Below, one piece after another: positions 1 to 11,999 of a stretch of DNA of 64,000 nucleotides. The notes below the pieces were generated by a model. That model saw only the letters and a list, made by a program, of their open reading frames with translations, was not told where the DNA came from and did no database searches. Origin of the DNA: Lingula anatina (Eukaryota > Brachiopoda > Lingulata > Lingulida > Lingulidae); assembly GCF_001039355.2 (NCBI RefSeq), contig NW_019775380.1:183637-247636 (forward strand). Reading direction: 5' to 3'. Both the position numbers and the translations under genes were made by a program. The first letter of the stretch is position 1; the number at the start of each line of letters is the position of its first letter.

Positions 1-1183
1 GCAACATAGCATTTTCTGAGGGCAATGCAAAATCTAACTAGCAACTTAGGAGAGATGCCTCTCTAGAAATATTTCTGTTCTCATCTTCTCCCCTGGTTCT
101 ATGATTCCTTAGCAACAAAATGCTTCACAGAAAAAGATTCCAATTTCCAGTCAATTTCTCTCTTGTAATTACAGTGTCAATGCAACACAATTTAATTTCT
201 TTTATCTTTTTTTTTTGTATCAAAAGCCACTGATGGCACCTTTAAATCAATAGAAGCACACAATGTATAGACAGGTACATGTAGTTATATTCCAGTCAAG
301 GGGAAAACCAACCAGGACGATTTGTTTCCTTTTCAACAAAATTATGTCTGAGATTTAGATCTTTTTCCATTTTATGTCCAAAATGCTAAAAACATTGACC
401 TCTGATGAAAAAAAAATAACAAAGTTATTACTGGTTAAATTTCACATATTACTGAAAAAAAAAAAAAGATGACAAATGCTACCTAACATAAACCTATACT
501 AAAAGGCTTAATTAGCTATTGATCCATATACAATTGAAGATGTCCATGATCCCTTGCTGCATAACTCTGGATTCATAATGTAAATGGTTCTAGCCAGACT
601 TATTATTAAAAGCAATAAGGCGAAACGGGGAAATCGACTTGCATGTTTTAGTGAAATTCCCTCCTTTTATCAACTACTGAAAAATTAAATGAATATAGTC
701 ACTTAGCAAAATTCACAATGGTTATCTTGTGAAAAGGCACTCGTCTCACAGAATGCCGTGAACTCTTTTAAGGTAGTGGGTTTCAAATTCAACCAAAGGA
801 ATACTCCATATGTTTTACAGCTTAGATGTGTAGCATGAATGAAATATATGATACAGCTTACTAAATTCAACAAGGCCATACAGTATTCTGAATGAGATAT
901 TTGATACCTTACCAAATTTAGTCAAACCATTAAATTCTGCTTCTGAAATGCTTAAAATTAAAGGCCTGAAGTAAATGACTTTCACACGTCTATGTATGGA
1001 AAAACTTATCCAGGTCTGTTCCATTAAGTTTTAAACTAATTGTCCTTGTTTTCTTTTTTACTGTACAGCAAAGCTTTTAAAAACACAAATTCATATCTAA
1101 TTGCTGTAAGGATCATAGAACCAAGAAGAGATCAGATTACCAAAATAAATAAATAAATTAATAAAGAAAGAAATAACACTTAC
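1..1183. other. Intronic DNA downstream of the 1184-1385 exon
   Basis: AT-rich non-coding sequence with short A runs. It follows a good donor (GTAAGT read on the minus strand at 1183-1178), so it is most likely intron of the minus-strand gene that leaves the window on the left. No further exon was recognised. Confidence 0.5.
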
Positions 1184-1385
1184 ATGAACTTTGTGATAAC
1201 TGTGATGAGCTAAGGCCCAGGTGTCTGACTGTGGGGGAGAGAGGCATGCTCCCGCGCCTTTTTTGTCGGACATCCTCAGACAGGGTGCGTTGCAAAAGCC
1301 TGCGTGGAATGATGGAGGCTGACAAATCATCCAATGGCTTGCGAGGAGAGTTGGATGGAGAAGGTGATCTGGGTCCGTAGTCAGA
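1184..1385 (-). CDS. Shared internal exon of an unrecognised minus-strand gene (Ser/Arg-rich, phosphosite-like)
   Basis: The exon is bounded by a strong acceptor (TTTGTTTGTTCTTCAG ending at 1386) and a strong donor (GTAAGTGT from 1183). It gives 67 codons plus one base, starting in phase 0. The peptide begins SDYGPRSPSPSNSPRK and contains RRLLQRTLSED and KRRGSMPLSP, which resemble basophilic-kinase or 14-3-3 type Ser sites in a disordered region. The open frame, codon pattern and splice sites support a real exon. Its phase-0 start fits the phase-0 ends of both upstream candidate first exons (11189-11995 and 21679-22008), so it is probably the common exon they splice to. The gene family was not recognised and the rest of the gene lies outside the window. 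Confidence 0.7.
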
Positions 1386-3571
1386 CTGAAGAACAAACAA
1401 ATGCGATGCACTGTCATTTACACAATCATAATTCAATGTTAGTGCAATGCACCCATCGATGTCCCGACATCAAAGATATAAGGGCATTGTGCAATAACAA
1501 CACTGTCTGCTTGTTTAAACTTGCCCTGTTCACATCATGAGTATTCTTGATTAGAAGTTGGTCTCTCTTGCCTCATCAGAACACTGGATAATGGAAATAG
1601 AGCAACAACAGTGTCTTGGCAATCTGGTTGCTTGGTGACATGCTTTGAGTCAATAATCTAAGTATGTTCTTATGTATATGCCGACGCACTACCAAATGAC
1701 ATGGGATTTTGGATAAAAATACACTAATGACTTTGAGAATGCCTACAAAAAACATTCTCAAAATATCATCTCAAGAGAGGTTCTACGTGCAAAAGATCTG
1801 TTTGGCTGAAGTCATTTTTCTGGTTCAGTTGCATCTCACAAAATGTATGGGACATACTGAAGGACCTGTTTCCACTGAAACTGACTTTTACAATTAAAAA
1901 GAAAAAAATACAACCCATGCCTTGGCTCAAAATTAAATCATACCTTATCAAAGAAAATTTGTGCCTTCTTTTATTGGTCAATCAAAAACGTTTGTGCTAT
2001 GGAATCAAGTGGTCATAAATGTTAAAATCAATGTGAACTAATTGATTTATTTGCGATTAAACAATAAATTAAAAGAATGACAACTCAATTAACCAGTTAA
2101 TGTACTATATGAATTCATTAAAATCAGGACAGGAAGAAATATTACCTTTTCCTATTAGACCATTTATCATACGTAATACTATTGCAATTCTTTCACATTT
2201 ATCAGAGACAATTGTTTATCAAAATCCTAAATTGGGATTTTCTTTGGTCGATTCTGAAGCATAAATGGCTAAGCTACTGAAGAGTTATTACAAAAATGTA
2301 TCTTATGATGTGTGTTCTTATGATGTGTTGTCATTTATCAAACAAGAAATATACAGACCAATACCTAAGTGAATCACTCCAGAATTTATGTGTAAAATTA
2401 ACATCAATTTAAACATAATTATATAATCCTGTCAAACAAAAGGCATGAAATTCAAACACAAAATGAGACCGCAAATTAGGTTAGAATATTGAAGGGATCT
2501 TTTATCCTTCTCCAGTTATCAAAATAGAAAGGTTGTGAAACTTGTGATCAAAGAGAAACAAAATAGCTTTATAATAATCTTTTTAAGCATTTTTATATCA
2601 ATATCCCACATATGACTTAGCAAGTTCAAAGCAAAACAATCATTTCTGTGGATATTGCTAAATCAAGATTATAATACAAGCTAAAAATCACAATAACAAA
2701 ATAACATCTGAAAGAAAAAAAGAATCTGCTTATAGGTTCATCTTCAGACTTGTCTGGTTATTCCTGCACGTAACTATTAAATGTATGAAACAAAAAAAGG
2801 ATGATCTTCATTTTAAGTCATTACCACTAAAAATAACATTTACAGATTCTGCTTTGACTTCAACTCTCACATCATCAACACGAACAGCCTACAGCTTTCA
2901 CTAGCTTGGTTAATTCAACCGTAATACCACCCAAAACAACAAAAAGACTATCGCATGTCTGCACATTATACTAAACACCTACAGACTGACTTTCAACTTC
3001 AATCATCCATAAACACAGTTCTTACTCTTGCTAATTTGAAAAGAATGCCATAGATTTTTACCAATATGATGGTCGTGTGATATCAACATCATTATAAAAC
3101 CTTTCAATAACACCAGAAGAGATAACTATTGACGTTGTAAGTCAATAAAAAACATTTAAATGTGTGCAAATAGAAAAGGAAAAGAATTGACTATTTTACT
3201 GCTTCAGTAAATAATACCCCCATTTCTAAAAGGGAAGAATACATCTTTGGTTTCTGCATTGCCATGTGACAGTTCAATGGGAATTTGAAATGCTTCTTGT
3301 TGCTTTATGGATCCATGAACTCTATCTACAAAATATTCTTTCTTTCTCCATTAGCAAGTATGCTCAATAACAGACACGCTCATAAACAATATTTCTCCTT
3401 GCTTTTGATACCAGATAATTGGTGGAATCATTTACTCTGACTTCGTTCCATCATCTTTTTATCGGACACAATCTTTAACAAAAGCGTTTACAGTGAGCAG
3501 TCTATGAATATTCATGAAATATGCATTGATGTGTGACTGCTCACAATTATAACTAATCACAACATTTTGAC
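1386..3571. other. Intronic DNA, no gene seen
   Basis: AT-rich sequence with only short random open frames on both strands. It lies inside the large intron between 11189 and 1385 of the minus-strand gene. No RNA gene was recognised. Confidence 0.5.
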
Positions 3572-3574
3572 ATT

Positions 3575-3999
3575 AGGGCCATTCACACCAGTAATTTTAA
3601 ATTGGTTAATGCCTGACTGTAGTCCTATTGTGGTTTACTTTTCTAATGTGAACAGTCTACGTACAGTTAACTCTAAATGGCAGTCTAAACCAGATCTTTA
3701 CATTTGGGATGCATGCTCACAAGTGGGCAATTTATCATATTTTTCTTACAGAAATATGTCTTTTATGAGTAAATTAAAACATTTATACGGCATAAAAATC
3801 ATCGCTACTTGTACTCCTGCCATATTGTTATATCATCACTTTTTACTGAGAATAATAGTGCACATTTAACAGGAAGTACAATTGACAAGAGGCAATTGCT
3901 GCCCTAAGCAGTATGAATGCAAGCAAAGTGGGTTTCTTTGACTGCGGTACTACCAGGATTTACTGGAGAAGCGGTTTTCTTGCTAGTGTGAATGGCCCT
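3575..3999. mobile_element. Non-autonomous TIR element (MITE), 425 bp
   Basis: The left end reads AGGGCCATTCACACCAGTAA. The right end read on the minus strand is AGGGCCATTCACACTAGCAA, so 18 of 20 bases match. ATT sits directly outside both ends (3572-3574 and 4000-4002), which may be a 3 bp target duplication. The interior has no transposase. GGGCC ends with a 3 bp duplication suggest a PIF/Harbinger-like element, but that class call is inference. It lies in an intron. Confidence 0.75.
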
Positions 4000-4002
4000 A
4001 TT

Positions 4003-5076
4003 TTTACATTGCATTGATTATTGATAGTATTAGTACTAAAACCAAGGTGCTTATCATGTGGTTGCTGATTATATATCATGAAACAGATATACTAAGAATT
4101 ATATCATTCTAATTTTAAAAAATCATAATTTCATGATTAGAATAAAAAAAACCTTACCAATCTTCGCCTTGAATATTCCATATTGTAGTGAGTCAGTATG
4201 TAGACAAAAATGATCACATAAATATCATTCTCCTTTCTCAGGGTATTCGGAAATCAGCTGTGTCTATTCATGAATTGAGAGGGCAACTGCCCATTTCTGT
4301 CTGCCATGTCAAACGGTTTCTAAACACTTGTTGACTGTCTGCTGGCATCCATATATAAATTGTATTAGTGTAATATCCATCAACATGTTCTTGTTTTTCA
4401 TTCTTTAGTGATGGATTATATGGAAATTCTGAGGTGATGGCCTTTTTTATCATCACCAGGCAGCTAATTGTCTGCAATTATTCTCAGGTGCACCAGGAAA
4501 CAGTGCTCCTAACTGTTAATAATTCCCTGTTTTGGAAATAAATGACGCTGCCACCTGTGGAACATGCAAAGCCATCAGACTTCCAAGTGAAGTATTGGAA
4601 CAAGTCCATAAGCTTGCATTTTGAAATTAAAATTTTGATGCATTTTGTTATTCATTGTTGTCTGCAACAATTGATGCATCAAATGTACCTAAAATTGCCC
4701 ATAACTTAGAAGTAACATTAAATCCAGCATATTTCCTCTTCAGACCAAATAAAATATTTTCTTTTCCATTTTAGCTTCTAGGCTGACGCTGTTACATGTT
4801 TCTCCCAGGCATCAACCACCTCTTCTCACCAATTTACAGCTTTTATGAAGCAAAAAAAACCAATTATGATTGGAAACAGATAGAGATATGCTATGAGATT
4901 GAACCAATTAAATTTCTTTCGAGGCAAAAAAAGTTTCCATAGAAACCATAGGTGTCAGCAAAACACACCACCTATAAATAGGGGTGNCATTGCATGTGAA
5001 CGAAGCCTAAGAGTATCTCACCACAACCATGAAAGCATCAACAAGAAATACACTGAGACCAGAAGGCACTGTAAAG
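4003..5076. other. Intronic DNA with one ambiguous base
   Basis: AT-rich intronic sequence with no recognised gene. Base 4987 is N, inside a short self-complementary stretch. Frames crossing it are not credible coding sequence. Confidence 0.5.
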
Positions 5077-5787
5077 CCCCCTGTCACACTTATTTGGAAT
5101 CTGAAGTAATCAAGCAGAATGAGCCATAATGAAGAATTTTCAAAATTCGCGCCACATTCGTTGGGTAATATCAAATTGACCTTAATTCCAGCAAGAATAC
5201 CTCAGAATGCGCTTCGAACCCACCTGGAATGATTCGGGCACATTTCGGTTGTATTGTATTAGCTCTCAAATGCAGCTCGAATATAGTTGGAACACATTAA
5301 GAATATCGTTAATGCTAATGCTGTTCACCCTAAATATAGTGAGAATATTTAGAATGCACTTCAAATGCCATACAAGTGTGGTTTCATTGTTGGCTGAATC
5401 CCGGCCTGCAATCAAGATGCATTCGAGTTGCATTCCTGCTCATTGGAGGTACAATGTGCAACATTCTGACAAGATTTGAAGCGCCTTGCCATTTCCGTTC
5501 TCCCTCGAATGTGATCAAAATGTTTCGAATGCTGTTGGAATTTCGTAACATTTTGATCATGCGCTCATAGTGCAGTTAGAATACACTTGAATGCCATTCG
5601 ATATTTTTCCACTTGGAATGCATTTCGAAAGTTTTGAGAATGAGCAAAACATTTTAACAGGACGCAAGAATGGACCCAAACATTTAGAATGCACTTAGAA
5701 TTTTTAGATACTTCAAATATCCAGGAACAAACAAGAAATTTTCATTCCGACTACATTCTAGCTCATTCCGCCTCTAGTGTGACTAGG
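5077..5787. mobile_element. Probable degenerate DNA transposon fragment or MITE, about 710 bp
   Basis: The stretch starts near CCCCTGTCACACT (5077-5090). It ends near AGTGTGACTAGG (5776-5787), whose reverse complement is CCTAGTCACACT, so the ends form a short imperfect inverted repeat around TCACACT. The interior is saturated with GAATGCA, ATTCGAA and GCATTC words in both orientations, which sets it apart from the flanking intron. No transposase frame survives and no clear target duplication was found, so the borders are approximate. Confidence 0.5.
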
Positions 5788-5789
5788 TT

Positions 5790-8700
5790 ATAAATGAAGA
5801 CAATAAGGATATTGTCACCGTTCACCCAAAACTCCTTATTTACTGCCTTACATACATTCTTTTCGGTGATAAATAAATTTTCAATGTTCAGTGATTACAT
5901 TAATTAACATTTACACATGTCATCTTTCGGGTGACGGTATAATTGCAGTTTGGGGGTAAAAACTGAAAAATCGGTTTCTCAAATGTCTGTTTTACCTGAA
6001 CACCCGTGATCACCATTTCAAAGCCAATTTAATGACACCATTTAGTACCCCAAAACCTTGCCAGCGATTTTTTTAAAGCCTTAGTTCAGATTTGATCGTT
6101 GATAAAGCAAAATAATACCTTTGTTTTTAGAAGATCTGTCATTACGGACTCATAACTCCATAACAAAAGCATTTAAACCATCACGTTGGCATGGGATTGT
6201 AGCTCATGCCCTTGTGGTCCATTGGCCAATCCTTGTGATAAAATCTTGTTCAGGGATGAAGTTAAGCCCCATATGCATTGCTAACTAATCTCAAAAAAGA
6301 AAGCTGTTAAATAGATGATTAAAGCTTTGAGTTGCTTATGCTTATACATTGCAACGAAAAAATATAAACGCCATTATTTCATATTTTCAAGAGTCTTTTC
6401 ATTGTTTCAAAGCAGCACTAAGACAGATACATTATTGAATAATTAGATGCAGGAAAAAATTCATTTTCGGTATCTGGATGGTAATAAAGAGTAACAATAT
6501 CCTTAATGCTCTGCTACTGAGTGTTCTACTGTAAATATTCCCATATGTAACTAACATTATGCTATTCTATATGTCAAAACTTTTCAGTTTCATGTGATCC
6601 TTGAACAATACTGACCATATTTGTTGTATTATTGTTTTTCCTAATTTAAAAGCCACAGTTGCATATAAACATTTGTATTTATGTACACAGAAATGGTGAT
6701 TTTGGGGTGATTTTTACCTCAAAATGACCAAAAAATCCTCTTTTTCACCCAAAATGAAGAGACCCAACCAAAATGATGTATCTATTTGCGCTCATTGATC
6801 ATGAAATCATATGGTTAGACATATAAAAAGCCATGTTTGAACTGATATTTAAAGATTTACATGAGAAATATGTGATTTGAGGGAGCGTTTGGTGGCCATT
6901 TTGAAAAATCACCTGATACCAATATCAGATGTAATTTAAAATGAAAATACTTATTAGATTTGTATTCAGCAGCCAAAATGGCCATAGAATCCACTTGTCT
7001 GAAATTAAATTTCCCAAAAAAGCTTTCATTTGCCCACCCCTACTATAAATATTCCTTGTTGATCTCAATCCAATGGCCAATGTCTTATGCTGACATGACT
7101 GACGTCCCTTTAAACCTGGCTACAAACCAACTCAAGGTTCCAGGCAAAGTTCCTTGCCAATCTGCTGACATTTCTGCAGCTAGCCCACTTCCTAGAACAT
7201 CCTGCTGAAGTCTGCAAGCGCATTTTGTATGAGACAGAATGTTTTCTGATGGACCAATTTAATCACTGCTAGATCTCCTGGAATAATCGAATACACAAAG
7301 TGCAATTTTTTTTCCAAGCTTGGCTGCGCAATGGCAGAGATACCCTAGAATCTGAAAAGCCAGTTCTAAACTCACCACCCAAGAGTGTATATATCTAAGT
7401 AAACTTGGAACATATAACCAGTACAGTATAGATATCTACACACATGCACATAAACAATCAGTATAACCATCAGCAGTCCATCGCCTTCAAACCTCGGAGG
7501 CATTCCTACATCTTACTCTGCAGTTTGTTCTGCAAATGTGATTAGTCTGAGTATTGCGTTCATCTGAACTTGGTTTGAAATATATAGAGCAAAGACCATT
7601 GTTCTTTAACCTGAGGGTTTCATAGCACATCAGCCCTTCTGAATTCACAGAACTGCTCAGTAACAGATGAAACTTTGGGGCAGAAGCCTGTGTAACATTC
7701 TGCCATGTTAAGTCTGTCCTGCTTCATGAATCTGTAAACCAGAAGCCAATAACTTTCACCATGGCTTCCTTTACCCTTTTCCAGTGAACCATGTGCTCTG
7801 ATATATCCATCCAATCCAGCTGTTATCTTTTCTGGTCCTTTCATCATAATTGCCTTTTAAATAATAACTGGATATACACAGACAGTAGCCATGATGTCAT
7901 AGGGTGAATCATCTGGTGAGTATACAAAGAAAAGTCCAGTCATAGGTTTCCAGACAAACAATGAAACACAGAAACAGTCTGACTGTCTGTGCCAGTTTAG
8001 CTGGTGTTTCCAATTTCTACTCAACTTGCACCAAATGCCAGTCCACCTGGCTTTGTTTCCCATGAAATGGTAACAATTACCTCTGAAATGACCCTGTTTT
8101 ATACATATATAACATAAAAGCTGTTGGTTCAGCTCAGCCTAGCTCAGCTTAAAAGACATACTCTGGCTCTGCGGCTACAAAACTGCTATTTCCTGCCACA
8201 TGTTGTTGTTTCAATAGCGAGTTGCCATAGACATTATGTTCTTTAACCAGTGCAACTGATTCTGCATTCATCATGCTGAATGCTTCCTCCCCAAGCAACA
8301 CAGGCAGCTGAAGTCTAGGAACTTGTCTGCTGGATAGCAATAATTGGACGACATTGACCACAGTACAATACATGTAGCTACGCCATCCTATCAACAGCTA
8401 ACTGACTGGACAAAGGACACGTCAAGTGCCTGCTATACTGATTCAATATTTTCTGAGGACTTGATCTTAAAGAAAGACAGAGTAGGTCTCACATACAGCA
8501 AAAAAAAACTAATTATAATGGATGCTATGTTTGGGAGATCATTCAGCTATTGATCATGACAAATATTACCTAATTACAATGCCATGGCACCATTAATCTG
8601 TCAATGTTAGGTCATTCAGATTGTCTTAATAGCAAATTGTTTCACGCAGCAGTGGTAATTTTTGCCATTTTTGTATCAATGTAAATATCATTATACAAGA

Positions 8701-10503
8701 ACCACAGAAAATACTGCAGAAATATCACCAGTTGCATGGTGTTGGTTTCATGATCAATAAAAAGCTTAAGTCAGACGTTACAGCAAAATTGCACCTTTTT
8801 TCCTGCATATTAAGACATCAAAAAGGTCAAAAAGAATTACCAATAGCTTTCCCTAATATACAACCAATTATTTCAGCTATTATTACAGCTATCATTTTAA
8901 TACAAAGCTTTTATCACCAGATCATCATAAGGCTAGAAGACCAGCTCTGTTTGCAACCCCCCCCCACCCCTGTCCCCAATAAATCATGTGATACCAGTAC
9001 ATGACAATTAATATTGTAAGAGGTAGATGATTGAAGACAGACAATAAGATTTCTAAAAACTATGTCTGAGGTTTCCAGTTTTTCTAACATTAAACTGACA
9101 TTAAGAGAACAGTTGAACCAAAACTCCAAACAAGTTTTCAAGTAAAATATCCATACTACATCCAATTCCAAAGCTGAGAGATATTTGCTTCAAATTTTCA
9201 ATGACAGGAACTGATGGACTGCAAGAGATAATGGGGAAATCATGCAAATGCAACCAAATTTGGAACCAGTACATTACCCATTCTCCAGGGGGCGTCTTTT
9301 AACAAAAAAAAAGTACTAGTACTAGGAAACACTTGACATATATTGCAGGATTAACTGAGTGACTTCAGGCCCATTATCAGCACAATGCAACAATTAGACT
9401 TAATGAACATTATTTCAGCAGGACACATGATTGTGATTTCTAACCATAGCCATCCAATAATCTCTCACTAGTCACTTGAATAGCCACGAGATGGGGATGG
9501 TGAAAATTTGGATCACGTCTTTTGCAGACATAGTATGTGGAAAGACGTCACAACTTTACTAGAAATAGAACCACAGTAGAAGACAATGATTAGTTTTCCA
9601 CTTAACTCATCAATTTCTTCTCGAATGTTCACAGTGTTGTTTATTCAAAATGTTATTTTTCATTACAGACTATCATTTTCATTAATAAACATAACTTTGA
9701 GAACATAGTGACTAAATGTCTTTAAAATGTCCTTAGAACATGCTTAAGAGCAAGTAAATATCTTTAATAAAATTATCAACTGTAATGTAGACATCAATCA
9801 AAATGTTTTTAGCTCTGAGTAGCTGACACAACAATACAGAGAAAATTGTTTGATTATTTCTACCAATTATACATAGGGTAAATGTTACTTTAATTGGAAA
9901 AGTCATTCATTTTATACATACCTGTAGATTGATTTAAGACAAAAAAAGAGCTCTAATAATCTTTATTTTTGCTCTAATAAAACATCTGTATGGGATGAGA
10001 GTTATGACCCAACTTTGTGATAGAAGTGGTTTCCTGAATGTGTTAGATGAGACAAACACATTTCACGATGTCAACATAATTCAGCAAAATCAAAATTTTT
10101 CAATTCTTTGCTGTCTGAAGATCCTACAAGTATCTGGACTTCAGGGTCACTGAATTACTAACAAACACACACATACATGCACAATAACAAGGAAAATTTG
10201 TGCTGAAGGTTTGTAGCATTTTGAGCATAAAGGCTAATACATTTTGAACAATAAATGATATATCAATACAACTTATCTGCTTCCCACAAAGTACTTTTGT
10301 AGGACATGAATGCTGTTATAACTCTGAACTGTTCAGTAAGTTAATTTCTGGAATCTTTGAAGTTCTCTATGATGCCAATTGACAAAACTGCTGGAATTAA
10401 ACTTATCTTAAAAATGACTTTACACTTTAGATAATGCCATCTGCTTTATCAGCCAAAGGGAAAAAATGCTCTCCAGGCTTAGTCAAGGGGTGAGGCAGTC
10501 TCA
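5790..10503. other. Intronic DNA, no gene seen
   Basis: Long AT-rich intron sequence with only short spurious frames. A partial CTCF-like core (TCTCCAGGGGGCG) lies at 9282-9294. A C-rich run lies at about 8960. No exon with both good splice sites and a protein-like frame was recognised. Confidence 0.45.
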
Positions 10504-10747
10504 AAGACCCCATTCAGGTACACACATTGACTAGTTGGGTCATTGGAAACAGCCTTATTGTCTGACATGCCTCCTCCAGCAGCTAGCTAGGGGGTAATTA
10601 AACTGAACTCAAACGAACGTTAATTGTCGAGTAGCTGCTTGAGGAGGTGTGTCATTCAGTTAAACCAATTGCACTTATCGAGAGCCCCTGCAGAATTGGA
10701 CTGACCCAACTAGTACGTTATATCTATCTGAATGCTCCCAAAGTCTC
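10504..10747. mobile_element. Palindromic foldback MITE, copy 1
   Basis: The two halves are inverted copies. CTAGTTGGGTCA at 10531-10542 pairs with TGACCCAACTAG at 10702-10713, and CCTCCTCCAGCAGCTA near 10568 pairs with the AGTAGCTGCTTGAGGAGG stretch near 10630-10647. The centre contains GGGGGTAATTAA. The left end reads AAGACCCCATTC, identical to the left end of the element at 21352, and both share the central motif, so they form one family. There is no coding capacity. The right border is approximate. Confidence 0.65.
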
Positions 10748-11188
10748 ACATTTTCTTCAGATTCTTATTATACAATGGCTGTTCTATCAAACAGTTTATG
10801 ACCACAGCTATAAGAAAAATACCCAATTTGGAACAGGAATGACTGAACTTTTTATCCAGCGCTAGAGAACTGGCTAGCAAACCTATCTTATCAGCAACCA
10901 TCATTTTGCTGCTGTATTGCAAACATTAATAAAAAAAAAGCCAATTTAGCTGAGCTGCATAAAACATCTAATGGAAAACAACTGTTTCAGTATTTAGGTA
11001 AGTGCCAGTAATTGGAGATTTTGGTTCATAATCTGGTAGATATTGGCTATAAAAAAGCACTATTAATATCCATGGCTTTAAAATGACAAGGGCAGATAGA
11101 ATAGCATGCACATCTCCATTTGATCCAAAATTGTAATAAAAGCAGATGCAACAAAATGGAAGTTAGTATTTGATAAATAGTATACTAC

Positions 11189-11995
11189 CTTTGTGTCCAG
11201 ACAATTAGCAGAGTTTGGAGGTGTAATCCTGACTCGTAGAGTCGTGCCTCGTCTTCGTACGATAACAGGAGCATCTTCTTCATAAATGATGGGAGTTCTA
11301 TTGCTTGGCAGGTCACTGATTGTGAAACTTCTGCTGTGGGGTCTAAAAACTGTTTCATTACAATTAACTGGACACAGATGGGGTCTTGAAGTATTGCCGT
11401 CTCCATTTACTTCAGTTGCGATTCCCTTTTTGTCCTTTCTTGCTAGTGCTAAGATACTAGAGGAAAGAAGTCTTCCTTGTGGTTCATTTTGATTTTTTTC
11501 TGAAGCGGTCAATTGTGGTTGACCCTTGTCTGCGTCTCTGTCCTGAAGGTGACCTACAGGACAATCACAGCCCCGTCTTCCAACTGTTGGTTTATACTGT
11601 TCATCGTCCCTCACATAATTCTGTGTCACTTCAGTTTTGTGTTCTTTATCCTGTGTGACTTCAGTTTTATTTCCAATGTTATTATCAACCTGCAGCTGTA
11701 AAGTGTCTTTTTCTTTTCTTTCAGATTCCTCTTTAGACTTTGCCTGTTTTTCAACCTTAACATCCAGCGATGAAGTATAATTCTTTACGTCTTTAGAATT
11801 AGATTTGATTTCACAAAAGGAGGTGAAGACACCTTTCTTTGAATCTTGTTTAACAGCTGCCTTCTCATCTTTTACAAATGAGCCACTGGTAGGTGTCCCC
11901 GTATCTACCAAGGAACTCTTTTTCCCATCCACTTTAGGAGTTCCTTTCTTTTTCATGGTTTTCTTACTCACAAAAAGCTGTCCTTTGTCTGCCAT
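11189..11995 (-). CDS. Alternative 5' coding exon of the unrecognised minus-strand gene (269 codons)
   Basis: The ATG at 11995-11993 sits in a good initiation context (ACCATGG), and an in-frame TGA lies two codons upstream, which supports it as a true start. The 269-codon frame ends at a donor (AAG then GTAGTA, from 11188) in phase 0. The product is Lys/Glu/Ser/Thr-rich and looks disordered, with a basic patch (VIVRRRGTTLRVRI) near its C-terminal end and a Cys pair (RRGCDCPVG) in the middle. No domain was recognised. The phase-0 end matches the start of the 1184-1385 exon, so this is probably an alternative N-terminus to the SAM-like exon at 21679-22008. The 9.7 kb between the two starts would allow a separate internal promoter. 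It could also belong to a separate gene. Confidence 0.65.
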
Positions 11996-11999
11996 GGTT

